DNA of 64,000 nt. Source: Catalinimonas sp038039535 (GTDB taxonomy: Bacteria > Bacteroidota > Bacteroidia > Cytophagales > Cyclobacteriaceae). The notes under the pieces were generated by a model. It worked only from the letters and a program-made list of their open reading frames with translations. It searched no databases and was not told the DNA's origin. The first letter of the stretch is position 1. Each line of letters opens with the position of its first letter. Below, one piece after another: positions 37,453-46,280 of the stretch. Position numbers and translations under genes: made by a program. The stretch covers positions 114,023 through 178,022 of the forward strand of contig NZ_JBBPHP010000011.1 of the NCBI RefSeq assembly GCF_038039535.1, written 5' to 3'.

Positions 37453-38394
37453 ATGAAGAAGTCGGGAATTAAAAGAAGAAAATTCATTCAAAACACCTCT
37501 TTACTCTTTGGAACAGCTGGTTTAACTACACTTTCTACCATGATGCAGGATGATAAGCCTCGCGATCCCAATCCACCCTTTTTGGGTGAAGAAATCAACC
37601 TTTGGGATGATGATTCACCGAATAATGGAAGTCATGAAAATTATCGCCCTAAGATTCGTTTGTACTTCCCTTCGCTTAAGGGAGCCTTGTATGAGGGTAA
37701 GAAATTTCCGGTAGTATTGATTTGTCCGGGAGGCGGCTATATGCGGCAGGCCCATCATGAGGGGCAACCTTTTGCGCAATTATTTGCCTTGCACGGCATT
37801 GTAGGTGCAGTGCTTACCTACAGAGTACATCCTGACCTCTACCCTGCAGCCTATGCCGATGCTACCCGGGCCATGCGTATTTTGCGTTCCAAAGCTGAGC
37901 AATACCAACTGGATACAGAAAAAGTAGCCATCATGGGCTTCAGTGCAGGAGGACACCTGGCTTCTACCGTGGCTACCCAGCCGGAATTGTACCAAGAGCC
38001 GGAAGACGATTTGGCAGGGCAGTTTTCTGCCCGCCCTGACAGAGTGATTTTGGGGTATCCGGTGATTTCCTTCGGCGAATATGCTCACGAAGGATCAGTC
38101 AAAGCTCAGCTAGGTCAAAATCCTAACCCACAAATGAAGGAGCAACTCTCCAATCAAAAGCATGTCACTGCTGAAACACCGCCTGTCTTTCTATTTCATG
38201 CAGCAGATGATGGAGGAGTACCTGTGCAAAACAGTCTGATGTTTGCCAATGCCTGTCTGGAGAATAATGTTCCGGTAGAACTGCATGTATTTCCCAAAGG
38301 CGGACACGGTATGGGGATGGCTTTAGAAAACCCCAGCCTTAGCATCTGGTCAGAAAACCTCATGAACTGGATGGGAGACTGGAAGTTGGGATAG
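37453..38394 (+). CDS. Alpha/beta hydrolase, acetyl-xylan-esterase-like, Tat-like signal
   Basis: A 313-residue esterase. ATG 37453 is chosen: it starts a Tat-like signal (KRRKFIQNTSLLFG). The frame could run from TTG 37381, which has no support. Motifs: CPGGGYMRQAHHEG near residue 92 (oxyanion), GFSAGGHLAS near 178 (nucleophile), AADDGGVPV near 258 (Asp) and PKGGHGMGM near 285 (His). Similar to BD-FAE/Axe-type esterases that remove acetyl groups from polysaccharides. Gene stands alone. Confidence 0.85.
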   Translation: MKKSGIKRRKFIQNTSLLFGTAGLTTLSTMMQDDKPRDPNPPFLGEEINLWDDDSPNNGSHENYRPKIRLYFPSLKGALYEGKKFPVVLICPGGGYMRQAHHEGQPFAQLFALHGIVGAVLTYRVHPDLYPAAYADATRAMRILRSKAEQYQLDTEKVAIMGFSAGGHLASTVATQPELYQEPEDDLAGQFSARPDRVILGYPVISFGEYAHEGSVKAQLGQNPNPQMKEQLSNQKHVTAETPPVFLFHAADDGGVPVQNSLMFANACLENNVPVELHVFPKGGHGMGMALENPSLSIWSENLMNWMGDWKLG

Positions 38395-38433
38395 GTTTAC
38401 TATGCCTTTTTGATTTAGGCAATGTTTTTATTT

Positions 38434-39426
38434 TTATAAAAAAACTAAAGAAGTGAGCCATTCATCTAACCTATTATTGTCTTGTAAAAAATACTCTGAA
38501 TCAGTTTTAATTATCTTTAGTAGTAAAATGCGAGTTAATTGATCTATCTCTTTTGAAATATTAATCAATTTTTCTCTTGTCTTAAATTTTGAACCCAAAT
38601 GTTGACCGTGGACGAATTTTGATCTGATTGTATATGCAGTCTTTATTAGCTTAAAAGTATCAATCTTAGTTTCAAATTCTGATGCTAAATAATAGCTTAT
38701 TCGTTCTGAGACTTTGTGGGTAACTTCAGAATTATCAGTCGTAAATAGAGTTTCAAAAATTGCTACATAAAATGAGATTTTTAGTGGTAAAAAAGAGTTA
38801 GCTCGAGCTAGAGATAAAAACATTAATGCCCTATCAATTCTGTTGCGATCATTGTAAGGAATATAATGCATGCTGCCTAGAGTGGTTTGAGCATTATCAA
38901 CAGGTTTGCTTTCAATGAACTTTTTTGCATCAAGTCCTTTATTCATTAAAGAAGCAGCTTTATGAAATATGGAATATGCATTTGCTAGCTCTTCGTATGA
39001 AAATTTTGTGTTTGTATATTCACCGCTTGCATTACTAATAAAAATATTTCTGTATCTCGGATATGCATTATTTTCCTCTATGTTATAAGTATAAAGTGTA
39101 TCAGCATTAGATGAACAGTCTTTTATAAACCATAAACACATAAAAAAGAATTGTACATGTTCATGTCTTATTTCAGAAAGTTTAATATCACTATCTACTT
39201 TTAATTGGTTAAAATAATAAGAGCTATCTGCTTTAGAAAGCAAAAAAGGGTTGTTATCCAGCGAATAACAGGCTTTTAATCCTATGTTTGTTACAAATGT
39301 TTTGTTTTGAATTTCTTTTCTAAGGAGAGTTTTGTCATTTGAAATGATAAAATCTTCAACTTTAAATCCATTTGCTGATTCTTCAATTTCAAAAAAGACA
39401 GTACTACAAACTAATTTAATTTCCAT
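38434..39426 (-). CDS. Apea-like HEPN-domain protein, A/T-rich orphan
   Basis: A 330-residue cytoplasmic protein. ATG 39426 (MEIKLVCSTV) is used; the longer frame runs into the terminator of the neighbouring tRNA. The C-terminal 130 residues are helical and contain the HEPN-type motif IRSKFVHGQ (R-x4-H) near residue 268, preceded by VSERISYYLA. This fits the Apea-like HEPN class, often an RNase of stress or defence systems. Composition is clearly richer in A/T than its neighbours and there is no partner gene. It sits immediately 3' of tRNA-Leu, a typical insertion place. Role unproven. Confidence 0.6.
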   Translation of the reverse strand: MEIKLVCSTVFFEIEESANGFKVEDFIISNDKTLLRKEIQNKTFVTNIGLKACYSLDNNPFLLSKADSSYYFNQLKVDSDIKLSEIRHEHVQFFFMCLWFIKDCSSNADTLYTYNIEENNAYPRYRNIFISNASGEYTNTKFSYEELANAYSIFHKAASLMNKGLDAKKFIESKPVDNAQTTLGSMHYIPYNDRNRIDRALMFLSLARANSFLPLKISFYVAIFETLFTTDNSEVTHKVSERISYYLASEFETKIDTFKLIKTAYTIRSKFVHGQHLGSKFKTREKLINISKEIDQLTRILLLKIIKTDSEYFLQDNNRLDEWLTSLVFL

Positions 39427-39495
39427 AGTGTAAAAGACTTTATTGAGAAAGTAAAATAACCTTTTCTCTATCTTTTTTTTAAACTCAAAATAAAA

Positions 39496-39531
39496 AAAGC
39501 CTGAAACAAGGATCATCCTGCTTCAGGCTTT
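39496..39531 (-). terminator. Terminator of tRNA-Leu
   Basis: Perfect 10-bp inverted repeat (39496-39505 and 39522-39531), followed on the minus strand by a run of seven U. It begins seven bases past the mature tRNA 3' end. Confidence 0.8.
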
Positions 39532-39537
39532 TATGTG

Positions 39538-39621
39538 TGCGCACGAGAAGATTCGAACTTCCACACCAGTTAAGGCACTGCCCCCTCAAGACAGCGTGTC
39601 TACCAATTCCACCACGTGCGC
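39538..39621 (-). tRNA. tRNA-Leu, anticodon GAG
   Basis: An 84-nt cloverleaf on the minus strand. Acceptor stem GCGCACG pairs exactly with CGTGCGC, discriminator A; CCA is not encoded. D-arm TGGAATTGGTAGACACG, anticodon arm CTGTC-TTGAGGG-GGCAG giving GAG, a long class II variable arm and T-arm with GTTCGAATC. Class II structure and the TGGTAGACACG D-loop identify leucine. Confidence 0.95.
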
Positions 39622-39632
39622 GTAGGGGAGCA

Positions 39633-39662
39633 CAAAATTAGAAAAATTGTGATAGTACACAA
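39633..39662 (-). promoter_or_regulatory. Promoter of tRNA-Leu (TTG-N19-TAnnTTTG)
   Basis: On the minus strand TTG (39662-39660), exactly 19 bases, then TAATTTTG (39640-39633), matching the Bacteroidota housekeeping sigma consensus. The tRNA 5' end follows 11 bases after the -7 element. Confidence 0.65.
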
Positions 39663-39723
39663 TGGTTTTTTCCGCATTTTAGTGTATACTCTCCAACATT
39701 CAAGTATATAAAAAAGAAAAAGC

Positions 39724-40506
39724 ATGTATCAGTACATTCAATACGAAGAACAGCAGGGGCGAGCTACCATCACTATGAACCGTCCGGAAGTATATAATGC
39801 TTTAAATCAGGGGATTAAAGAAGAATTACTACAAGCTTTTAAAGCGGCTGAAAACAATCCTGACATCAGGGTAGTAGTATTAGCAGGGGCCGGTAATGCT
39901 TTCTGCTCAGGGCAGGACCTTAAGTCTGCCCAGGAGGAAATGAAAGGTAAGTCTTATGCTGAAGCCATTCGGACATATTATAACCCTCTGATTCTTCAGA
40001 TGCGCAACATGCCAAAGCCTATCATTGCCCGTATTCAAGGCATTGCTGCCGGGGCGGGTTGCTCACTGGCACTGGCTTGCGATGTGCTGGTAGCTTCTGA
40101 GGAAGCCATTCTGAGTGAGCTATTTGTCGGTGTTGGTTTGGTAATGGATTCCGGCTCTACCTATTTTTTGCCCCGGATGATCGGCAGCTTAAAAGCTTTT
40201 GAGCTGGCGAGTTTAGGTACACAGGTGCAGTCGGCAGTGGCGTTGGAACTGGGACTGGTCAATAAAGTAGTATCAGAAGAATCATTAGATAAAGCTGTGC
40301 AAACCTACGTGGAAGGCTACATGAATGCACCTTCTACTACGATAGGACTGATCAAACAAATGCTGCAAAAGTCAGCCAATATGTGCCTGGAAGAAGTACT
40401 GGAACTGGAAGCAGTCTATCAGGAGAAGGCCGCTGCTACAGAGGATCATCAGGAAGGGATCAAGGCCTTTATGGAAAAAAGAGATCCGAAGTTTAAAGGA
40501 AAATAA
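39724..40506 (+). CDS. Enoyl-CoA hydratase/isomerase (PaaG-like)
   Basis: A 260-residue crotonase-family protein. The oxyanion loops are VVVLAGAGNAFCSGQDLKS near residue 50 and IAAGAGCSLALACDVLVAS near 105, and the typical GLVMDSGSTYFLPRM near 135 carries an Asp in place of the second hydratase Glu, as in PaaG (ring 1,2-epoxyphenylacetyl-CoA isomerase). No other phenylacetate genes are nearby, so a general role in acyl-CoA or aromatic breakdown is all that can be said. It is nine bases from the next gene. Confidence 0.85.
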   Translation: MYQYIQYEEQQGRATITMNRPEVYNALNQGIKEELLQAFKAAENNPDIRVVVLAGAGNAFCSGQDLKSAQEEMKGKSYAEAIRTYYNPLILQMRNMPKPIIARIQGIAAGAGCSLALACDVLVASEEAILSELFVGVGLVMDSGSTYFLPRMIGSLKAFELASLGTQVQSAVALELGLVNKVVSEESLDKAVQTYVEGYMNAPSTTIGLIKQMLQKSANMCLEEVLELEAVYQEKAAATEDHQEGIKAFMEKRDPKFKGK

Positions 40507-40515
40507 CACTGAATT

Positions 40516-41238
40516 ATGAAATTTTTTAAAATTAACGCAGCACTCATTTTTTTATCTCTAATTACCCTCTCAGCTAACGCACAGGAAAACAATACATCTG
40601 TTCATCAGCAAAAGCTTGAGAGTCTGAGTAGCGATACAACGCAAACCTATGCTTCCCGCTACGAAGAAGTGAAAGGTAGCCCCTTTTTTACAGAAGATTG
40701 GATTTCAGGGGAAATAGAATTTGATGACAGAAGTCAGTACAACGATGTGGAACTGCTTTACAATGTCTATGAAGACGAACTGCTAGCCCGCGATAAGGGA
40801 GGAAATCCTATAGTCGTTAATAAAGAGATAGTGCGTTCTTTTACCATGGGTAAAAATGACAATGCCAATATGGGAAACTTCCTCAAAGCAGATTACCTGG
40901 AATATGATTTAGACAATGTGGATGAGGATCAGTATGTACAGGAACTTTATAAAGGTGAAGGAGCCCTATATGCTGTCAATAAGAAAACCCTAAGCCAAAA
41001 TAGTGGGGCTGACAGTGGAGGAGAAGCCTATGATGAGTTTACTGAACTTAAGGCAGACTATTATTTTGTTTCTCCCAGCGGTAAAATTCACCAGATAAAA
41101 CCTGAGGAACCATCTATACTGGATGCTATGAGTGAACGTAGAGAAGCGGTGGAAAATTATATTGAAGAACAAAATCTGAATCTGAACGAGCGCGATGATC
41201 TGATAGAACTGGTCATGTTCTACGAAATAAAAGATTAA
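40516..41238 (+). CDS. Exported protein of unknown function
   Basis: A 240-residue protein with a signal peptide (ending LSANAQ) and a mature part of mixed strands and charged helices (SPFFTEDWISGEIEFDD, VELLYNVYEDELLARD). Periplasmic or outer-membrane-associated location is likely. The spacing of 9 bases from the enoyl-CoA hydratase gene suggests cotranscription by chance or function. I do not recognise a family; similar architecture is common among Cytophagales proteins of unknown function. Confidence 0.65.
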   Translation: MKFFKINAALIFLSLITLSANAQENNTSVHQQKLESLSSDTTQTYASRYEEVKGSPFFTEDWISGEIEFDDRSQYNDVELLYNVYEDELLARDKGGNPIVVNKEIVRSFTMGKNDNANMGNFLKADYLEYDLDNVDEDQYVQELYKGEGALYAVNKKTLSQNSGADSGGEAYDEFTELKADYYFVSPSGKIHQIKPEEPSILDAMSERREAVENYIEEQNLNLNERDDLIELVMFYEIKD

Positions 41239-41241
41239 GTA

Positions 41242-41949
41242 CTAAAGCTGTAAAATTTGCAGACTATGGCAGGCTGCCAGTCCGGCAGTCTCGGTTCTTA
41301 GGCGGCTATTTCCCAGACTTACCGGACTAAAACCTGCTTGCATTGCCTTTTCTACTTCCTGTGGGCTGAAGTCACCTTCCGGTCCGATAAGCACTACATA
41401 GTGCTGATGTGCTTTTGCCTTATGGATAAGCTGGGGGCTAGGTTCGTCTCCCAGGTAAGCAATGAACTTAGCTGAATCAGTTTCTTTCTTCTGCCAATGG
41501 ATAAAATCCTTGAATTTAGTCATGGGATGAAGAGATGGTAGATAAGCATGCTGAGATTGCTTCATGGCACTGATAGCTTTGCGCTCCAGCCTATCCATTT
41601 TCAGTACTTTCCGCTCCGAATGTTCGCAGAGTATAAAACTGATCTGATGTACCCCTATCTCTACCGCTTTCTCCACAAACCACTCTGTGCGGTCTATATT
41701 TTTGGTAGGGGAAAGGGCAATGTGGATGCTAAAGTCGTCTTGTGTATGGGTAGTCTGTCTGAGGATTTCAAATTCACATTTTTTATCATTGGCAAGGGTA
41801 ATGCTGGCCTCATAAAAATTTCCCTTGCCATCCACGATCTGAATTTGGTCTCCTTCCTGTTTTCTTAATACTTTGACGCAGTGTTTTGACTCGTCTCTAT
41901 CCAAATAATGTGCTCCTTCACTTACGGAAGGCTGGAAAAATATGAACAT
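41242..41949 (-). CDS. rsmE: 16S rRNA (uracil(1498)-N(3))-methyltransferase
   Basis: A 235-residue SPOUT methyltransferase that methylates U1498 of 16S rRNA. N-terminal PUA-like domain (about 1-70), then the knotted domain with SPTKNIDRTEWFVEKAVEIGV near 88, CEHSERKVLKMDRLERKAISAMKQS near 120 split by normal linkers, VLIGPEGDFSPQE near 188 and LGNSRLRTETAGL near 213. Length is normal. It lies six bases from the pyrD gene and may be cotranscribed with pyrD and xerD. Confidence 0.95.
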   Translation of the reverse strand: MFIFFQPSVSEGAHYLDRDESKHCVKVLRKQEGDQIQIVDGKGNFYEASITLANDKKCEFEILRQTTHTQDDFSIHIALSPTKNIDRTEWFVEKAVEIGVHQISFILCEHSERKVLKMDRLERKAISAMKQSQHAYLPSLHPMTKFKDFIHWQKKETDSAKFIAYLGDEPSPQLIHKAKAHQHYVVLIGPEGDFSPQEVEKAMQAGFSPVSLGNSRLRTETAGLAACHSLQILQL

Positions 41950-41955
41950 AAGTGC

Positions 41956-43011
41956 TTAGTGATCTGCTGCTTCTAAAGTAGAGTGAGGAACAAGTGCTTG
42001 CTTAATTTCTTTAAGAATAGAAGGGCCTTCATACACAAATCCTGTATAAAGCTGGATAAGGCTGGCTCCGGCTTCCAGTTTTTCCAAAGCATCTCTGGCT
42101 GAAGCGATTCCCCCCACGCCTACGATAGGAATTTGTCCGCCCAATTGTCTGTGAAGATGACGAATGACTTCTGTAGAACGTTTACGAATAGCTTGTCCGC
42201 TTAAGCCTCCCGCACCTATTGCTTTGATCTTAGACTCTGAAGTTTTTAAACCTTCTCTGCTTATCGTGGTGTTGTTGGCGATAATACCGTCCATTTTTAG
42301 CTCTAGACAAATCTCCACAATATCATCCAACTGATGTGTACTGAGATCGGGAGCAATTTTGAGTAGTATCGGCTTGGCTTTTGGTTTTTGCCTGTTGAGT
42401 GTGGTTAAATGGTGAAGTAGTCGCTTTAAAGGTTCTTTTTCCTGGAGTTCTCTAAGGTCCGGAGTATTAGGCGAGCTTACATTAACGGTAAAATAATCTA
42501 CTACCTCATAGAGGGCTTCAAAACATTTTTCATAGTCATCCTGAGCCTGGGCATTGGGGGTTACCTTGTTCTTTCCGATATTTCCACCTACGATGATATC
42601 AGATTTTCTTTTCTTCAGCCGTTTTACTGCATCTTCCACACCCTTATTGTTAAATCCCATACGGTTAACCAGGCTTTCGTCATCGGATAAGCGAAAGAGG
42701 CGAGGCTTAGAGTTGCCATCCTGCGGAAGAGGAGTGAGGGTGCCTATTTCCACAAATCCAAAACCTAAGGCTGCCATTTCATCTACCATTTCAGCATTTT
42801 TGTCAAAACCGGCAGCCAGGCCAATAGGATTTTTAAACTTCAGGCCAAACAACTCTTTTTCCAGCTTCTGATCCTCCATGCCATATATACTGTGCAGTAA
42901 AGCAGCGCCTCCCGGGCTGTGGTATAATACGCGCAGCATACGGGTAGTAAAATGATGAGCACTTTCGGGTGCCATCTGAAAAAGTAAGGGTCTGATCAAT
43001 TCTTTATACAC
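41956..43011 (-). CDS. pyrD: Dihydroorotate dehydrogenase (quinone), class 2
   Basis: A 351-residue membrane-associated flavoenzyme of pyrimidine synthesis. The start is a GTG at 43011 that gives the family N-terminus (YKELIRPLLFQM); no ATG fits. FMN and substrate motifs: GLAAGFDKNAEMVD near 62, GTLTPLPQDGN near 92, NRMGFNNKG near 112, VNVSSPNTPDLR near 175 and GVGGIASARDALE near 300. The N-terminal helix pair of class 2 enzymes is present, so electrons go to the quinone pool. Eight bases from xerD, likely the same transcript. Confidence 0.96.
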   Translation of the reverse strand: MYKELIRPLLFQMAPESAHHFTTRMLRVLYHSPGGAALLHSIYGMEDQKLEKELFGLKFKNPIGLAAGFDKNAEMVDEMAALGFGFVEIGTLTPLPQDGNSKPRLFRLSDDESLVNRMGFNNKGVEDAVKRLKKRKSDIIVGGNIGKNKVTPNAQAQDDYEKCFEALYEVVDYFTVNVSSPNTPDLRELQEKEPLKRLLHHLTTLNRQKPKAKPILLKIAPDLSTHQLDDIVEICLELKMDGIIANNTTISREGLKTSESKIKAIGAGGLSGQAIRKRSTEVIRHLHRQLGGQIPIVGVGGIASARDALEKLEAGASLIQLYTGFVYEGPSILKEIKQALVPHSTLEAADH

Positions 43012-43019
43012 GCTGAATA

Positions 43020-43970
43020 TCAGTTTTGAGAGTTAAATCTATCCTCGGCAATAGGTCGGCGAGAACGAGGGTGACAATCAGTAATTACCTGCTTTAAGTA
43101 GTCACGGTCCAGGTGAGTATAAATCTCGGTGGTTGTGATAGATACATGCCCAAGCATATCCTGCACAGCCCTTAAGTTGGCTCCACCTTCTATCAGGTGT
43201 GTAGCAAAAGAGTGTCTGAAAGTATGCGGACTCACCTTTTTATCAATTCCTGCCACTAGAGCTGCGTCTTTGATGATATAAAAAATCATGACCCGGCTCA
43301 GTTTTTTTCCACGGCGGTTGAGAAAAACAAAATTCTCATGGCCCGGCTCAATCTCCATATATTGCCTGATCTCCTGTATGTACTGCTTCGTATATTTTAA
43401 GGCATCTTTACCAATCGGTACTATTCTTTCTTTACTACCCTTACCCAGAATCCTTAAAAAACCTATGTCCTCAAAAATATTATTCATTTTGAGTTCGGTC
43501 AATTCTGTAACCCTGAGCCCGGAGCTGTAAAGTGTTTCCAGTATCGCCCGGTTTCGGAGACCTTCGGCAGTGGAAGTGTCCATTGCTTCCAAAATGCTTT
43601 CAATTTCAAAATAGCTGAGTGTATCCGGCAATTTACGGTCAAGGCGTGGACCTTCCAGCAGTAAGGCCGGATCTTCGGGAATTAAATCCTGAAGCAGAAG
43701 AAATTTATAAAAAGCTTTGATCCCTGCCAGTATACGAGCCTGCGTGGCAACGCTTAGCCCCAGGTCACAGATATGTTGCAGCATCTTCTCCAGATGGTCC
43801 TGCTGAATATCAAGCGGTGAAAGCTCCCATTCTGATATCTCCACAAACTGCTGTAGCTTTTCAATGTCGCTGATATAGGCTTTCAGTGAATTTTCAGAAA
43901 GAGAGCGCTCCAGCTTGAGGTAATCCTCAAACTCACTCATATATGTTTCCCAGGCTTTATATTGTGTCAT
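43020..43970 (-). CDS. xerD: Tyrosine recombinase XerD/XerC
   Basis: A 316-residue site-specific recombinase. N-terminal SAM-like core-binding domain (about 10-105; SENSLKAYISDIEKL) and catalytic domain with Arg in SSGLRVTELTEL near 172, Lys in GKGSKERIVPI near 196, His-x2-Arg in SPHTFRHSFATHL near 265, His in LGHVSITTTEIY near 288 and the nucleophile Tyr at the end of that motif. Normal length. It sits in a housekeeping operon, not next to an integrated element, so it is the chromosome-dimer-resolving enzyme; XerD versus XerC cannot be settled here. Confidence 0.9.
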   Translation of the reverse strand: MTQYKAWETYMSEFEDYLKLERSLSENSLKAYISDIEKLQQFVEISEWELSPLDIQQDHLEKMLQHICDLGLSVATQARILAGIKAFYKFLLLQDLIPEDPALLLEGPRLDRKLPDTLSYFEIESILEAMDTSTAEGLRNRAILETLYSSGLRVTELTELKMNNIFEDIGFLRILGKGSKERIVPIGKDALKYTKQYIQEIRQYMEIEPGHENFVFLNRRGKKLSRVMIFYIIKDAALVAGIDKKVSPHTFRHSFATHLIEGGANLRAVQDMLGHVSITTTEIYTHLDRDYLKQVITDCHPRSRRPIAEDRFNSQN

Positions 43971-44178
43971 ATCTCAATTTAATCCTTTTGGATAAGGATA
44001 AAAATACCAGGACCTAAGCTTAGGCAATTTTCGCCTAAGATATAATCAAGCTCAAACCAAGCCATCATAAATGACTTTGATGATGAAATAAATCTTTCTA
44101 TGTCCGGCAAATTAAAGACATTTTCTAACTTTACGGTAACAAATTCTTGTTAGCATTTTTTTATCCGATGCCCGAACT

Positions 44179-44610
44179 ATGAAAATCCTGATCATCAACG
44201 GACCCAATCTCAATTTGCTGGGTAAGCGAGAGCCCGGTATTTATGGAGCTACTTCTTTTGAAGCGTATTTTAAAACCCTTGAAAAAGAGTTTGCCAGTCT
44301 TGAACTCAGCTACTTTCAGTCAAATCATGAGGGAGCAATGGTGGATAAGCTGCATGAGGTAGGTTTTTCTTATGATGGGATCGTGTTGAATGCCGCTGCC
44401 TATACCCATACCTCAGTGGCTATTGCCGATGCGATTTCAGCCATCAAAACTCCCGTGATTGAGGTCCATATCTCCAATGTACACGCCCGGGAGGCATTCC
44501 GCCACCACAGCTATCTCAGTAAAGTATGTGCCGGGGTGATTTTAGGCTTCGGTTTGGAAAGTTACCGCCTGGCAGTACAGTATTTTGCAAATCAAGCCAA
44601 ACAAAGATGA
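44179..44610 (+). CDS. aroQ: Type II 3-dehydroquinate dehydratase
   Basis: A 143-residue shikimate-pathway enzyme of dodecameric type. Visible landmarks are IINGPNLNLLGKREPGIYG at residues 4-22, the catalytic Tyr in that loop, NAAAYTHTSVAIADA near 73, EVHISNVHAREAFRHHS near 98 and AGVILGFGLESY near 120. Normal length. Its stop overlaps the ATG of the aminotransferase gene by 4 bases (ATGA), so the two are coupled. Confidence 0.96.
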   Translation: MKILIINGPNLNLLGKREPGIYGATSFEAYFKTLEKEFASLELSYFQSNHEGAMVDKLHEVGFSYDGIVLNAAAYTHTSVAIADAISAIKTPVIEVHISNVHAREAFRHHSYLSKVCAGVILGFGLESYRLAVQYFANQAKQR

Positions 44611-45668
44611 TCTCTTTTTATCCCGGTCCTTCCAAAGTGTATCCGGAAGTACCTGCGTACGTGAAGGAAGCTTATGATCAGGGCTTACTGAGTGCCAACC
44701 ACAGAAGTCCGGACTTTGTGGCTTTATCATCCCGGACAATTACTTCGTTGAAAGACAAATTGCACATTCCTCAGGACTATACTGTCTTTTTTACTTCTTC
44801 GGCCACAGAATGCTGGGAAATCATCAGCCAGTCGCTGGTTCAGAGAGAATCTTTTCACATTTACAATGGAGCTTTTGGTGAAAAGTGGTTTCAGTATGCG
44901 CAAAAGCTTCAGCCCGGTGCGAGTGACTTTAGCTTTGACCTGAATGATACGCTAGAAGCTGATAAAATTTCAGTGCCGGAAGACGCAGAGCTGATTGCGC
45001 TTACACATAACGAAACTTCCAATGGTACAGCTTTAGACCAGGAACAGATCAATGCATTCCAACAACAATATCCTGAAAAGTTGATAGCGGTAGATGCTAC
45101 CTCTTCCATGGCAGGCGTAGCACTGGATTTCAGCCAGGCTGATGTATGGTACGCTTCTGTACAAAAATGTTTTGGTTTACCCGCCGGCATGGCATTATTA
45201 GTCTGTTCTCCGCAGGCAATGGAAAAAGCTGCGCGGATTGGTGAGCGTAATCATTATAACAGTCTGGTGTTTATGCAGGAAATGATGCAGAAATGGCAGA
45301 CCACTTATACACCTAATGTATTGAATATATATTTGCTGAATCGGGTAATGGAGTCCCGACCTGAGATTGAAGCAACAGAGAAAGTACTGCTTCAAAGATA
45401 TACACACTGGATAGAGCTCATAGAAAGTCTTGATGATGTAAACCTGATGGTAGACAATGAAGAAGTCAGATCCAAAACGGTAATCCCTCTGGTAGCAGAA
45501 AAAGAAGTCATTGATAAAGTAAGGGCGGAAAGCAAAAAATCCGGTATTGTTTTAGGGAATGGCTACGGAGCCTGGAAAGAAAAAAGCCTGCGTATCGCCA
45601 ACTTTCCGGCCATTGAAGATTGGGAAATAGAAAAACTCGCCAATTTCTTAAAATCTTTTTCGGTTTAA
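44607..45668 (+). CDS. Class V PLP aminotransferase (SerC-like)
   Basis: A 353-residue PLP enzyme. The start ATG 44607 overlaps the aroQ stop in an ATGA; the longer frame to 44526 lies inside aroQ. N-terminal SFYPGPSKVYPEV and NHRSPDF match phosphoserine/alanine-glyoxylate aminotransferases; FTSSATECWE near 61, VDATSSMAGVALD near 157, and the PLP Lys in YASVQKCFGLPAG near 183. It is shorter and more divergent than canonical SerC, so either serine synthesis or another amino transfer is possible. Confidence 0.85.
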   Translation: MISFYPGPSKVYPEVPAYVKEAYDQGLLSANHRSPDFVALSSRTITSLKDKLHIPQDYTVFFTSSATECWEIISQSLVQRESFHIYNGAFGEKWFQYAQKLQPGASDFSFDLNDTLEADKISVPEDAELIALTHNETSNGTALDQEQINAFQQQYPEKLIAVDATSSMAGVALDFSQADVWYASVQKCFGLPAGMALLVCSPQAMEKAARIGERNHYNSLVFMQEMMQKWQTTYTPNVLNIYLLNRVMESRPEIEATEKVLLQRYTHWIELIESLDDVNLMVDNEEVRSKTVIPLVAEKEVIDKVRAESKKSGIVLGNGYGAWKEKSLRIANFPAIEDWEIEKLANFLKSFSV

Positions 45669-45710
45669 TTTTTTATCACTAGCATTGTGATTTTATAGGA
45701 TTATTTACGC

Positions 45711-46280
45711 ATGATTCACTGGAAAGAACTAGTATCGGTTACACTTATATTATTTTCAGTTATTGATATTCTGGGAAGTATCCCTATCATTATTGAGCTT
45801 AGAAAAAAACATGGTCATATACAGTCGGGCAAAGCTACACTGGTAGCCGGTCTGATCATGATATCTTTTTTGTTTCTGGGTGATAAGATTTTGGCTTTGT
45901 TTGGATTGGATGTAGCATCTTTTGCCATTGCCGGAGCTATTGTTATGTTTCTGATCGGTATGGAAATGATCCTGGGGGTAGAAATATTCAAACAAGAAGC
46001 AGATACCGGAGGTGGAAGCCACTCTATCGTGCCGCTTGCCTTTCCATTGCTGGCCGGTGCAGGAACAATGACTACGCTGATTTCTTTGAGGGCCGCCTAT
46101 ACCTATCCCAACATTCTACTCGGTATTGTAATTAATCTTATATTAGTATTCATAGTGCTTAAATCATCTGCCTGGCTGGAAGACAAACTTGGCAAGGCAG
46201 GATTTAATATATTAAGGAAAATTTTTGGCATCATATTATTGTCTATCGCCATCAAACTAGTGAAAAACCAGTTTACCTAA
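45711..46280 (+). CDS. MarC family membrane protein
   Basis: A 189-residue integral membrane protein with six hydrophobic helices: SVTLILFSVIDILGSIPIII at the front, AGLIMISFLFLGDKILALFG, FAIAGAIVMFLIGMEMILG, IVPLAFPLLAGAGTMTTLIS, and two more. The PLAFPLLAGPG-like loop is the family signature. MarC proteins have no proven transport substrate. The TAATG junction gives a one-base overlap with rnhA. Confidence 0.88.
   Translation: MIHWKELVSVTLILFSVIDILGSIPIIIELRKKHGHIQSGKATLVAGLIMISFLFLGDKILALFGLDVASFAIAGAIVMFLIGMEMILGVEIFKQEADTGGGSHSIVPLAFPLLAGAGTMTTLISLRAAYTYPNILLGIVINLILVFIVLKSSAWLEDKLGKAGFNILRKIFGIILLSIAIKLVKNQFT

Noticed and set aside
38404..38432. Terminator after the esterase gene
   Set aside because: Only a 5-bp stem (TGCCT/AGGCA) with a 9-base loop; listed nowhere as a feature because support is poor.
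43020..43970. Integrase of a mobile element
   Set aside because: The tyrosine recombinase is in an operon with pyrD and rsmE and has normal Xer layout; no attachment repeats were seen.
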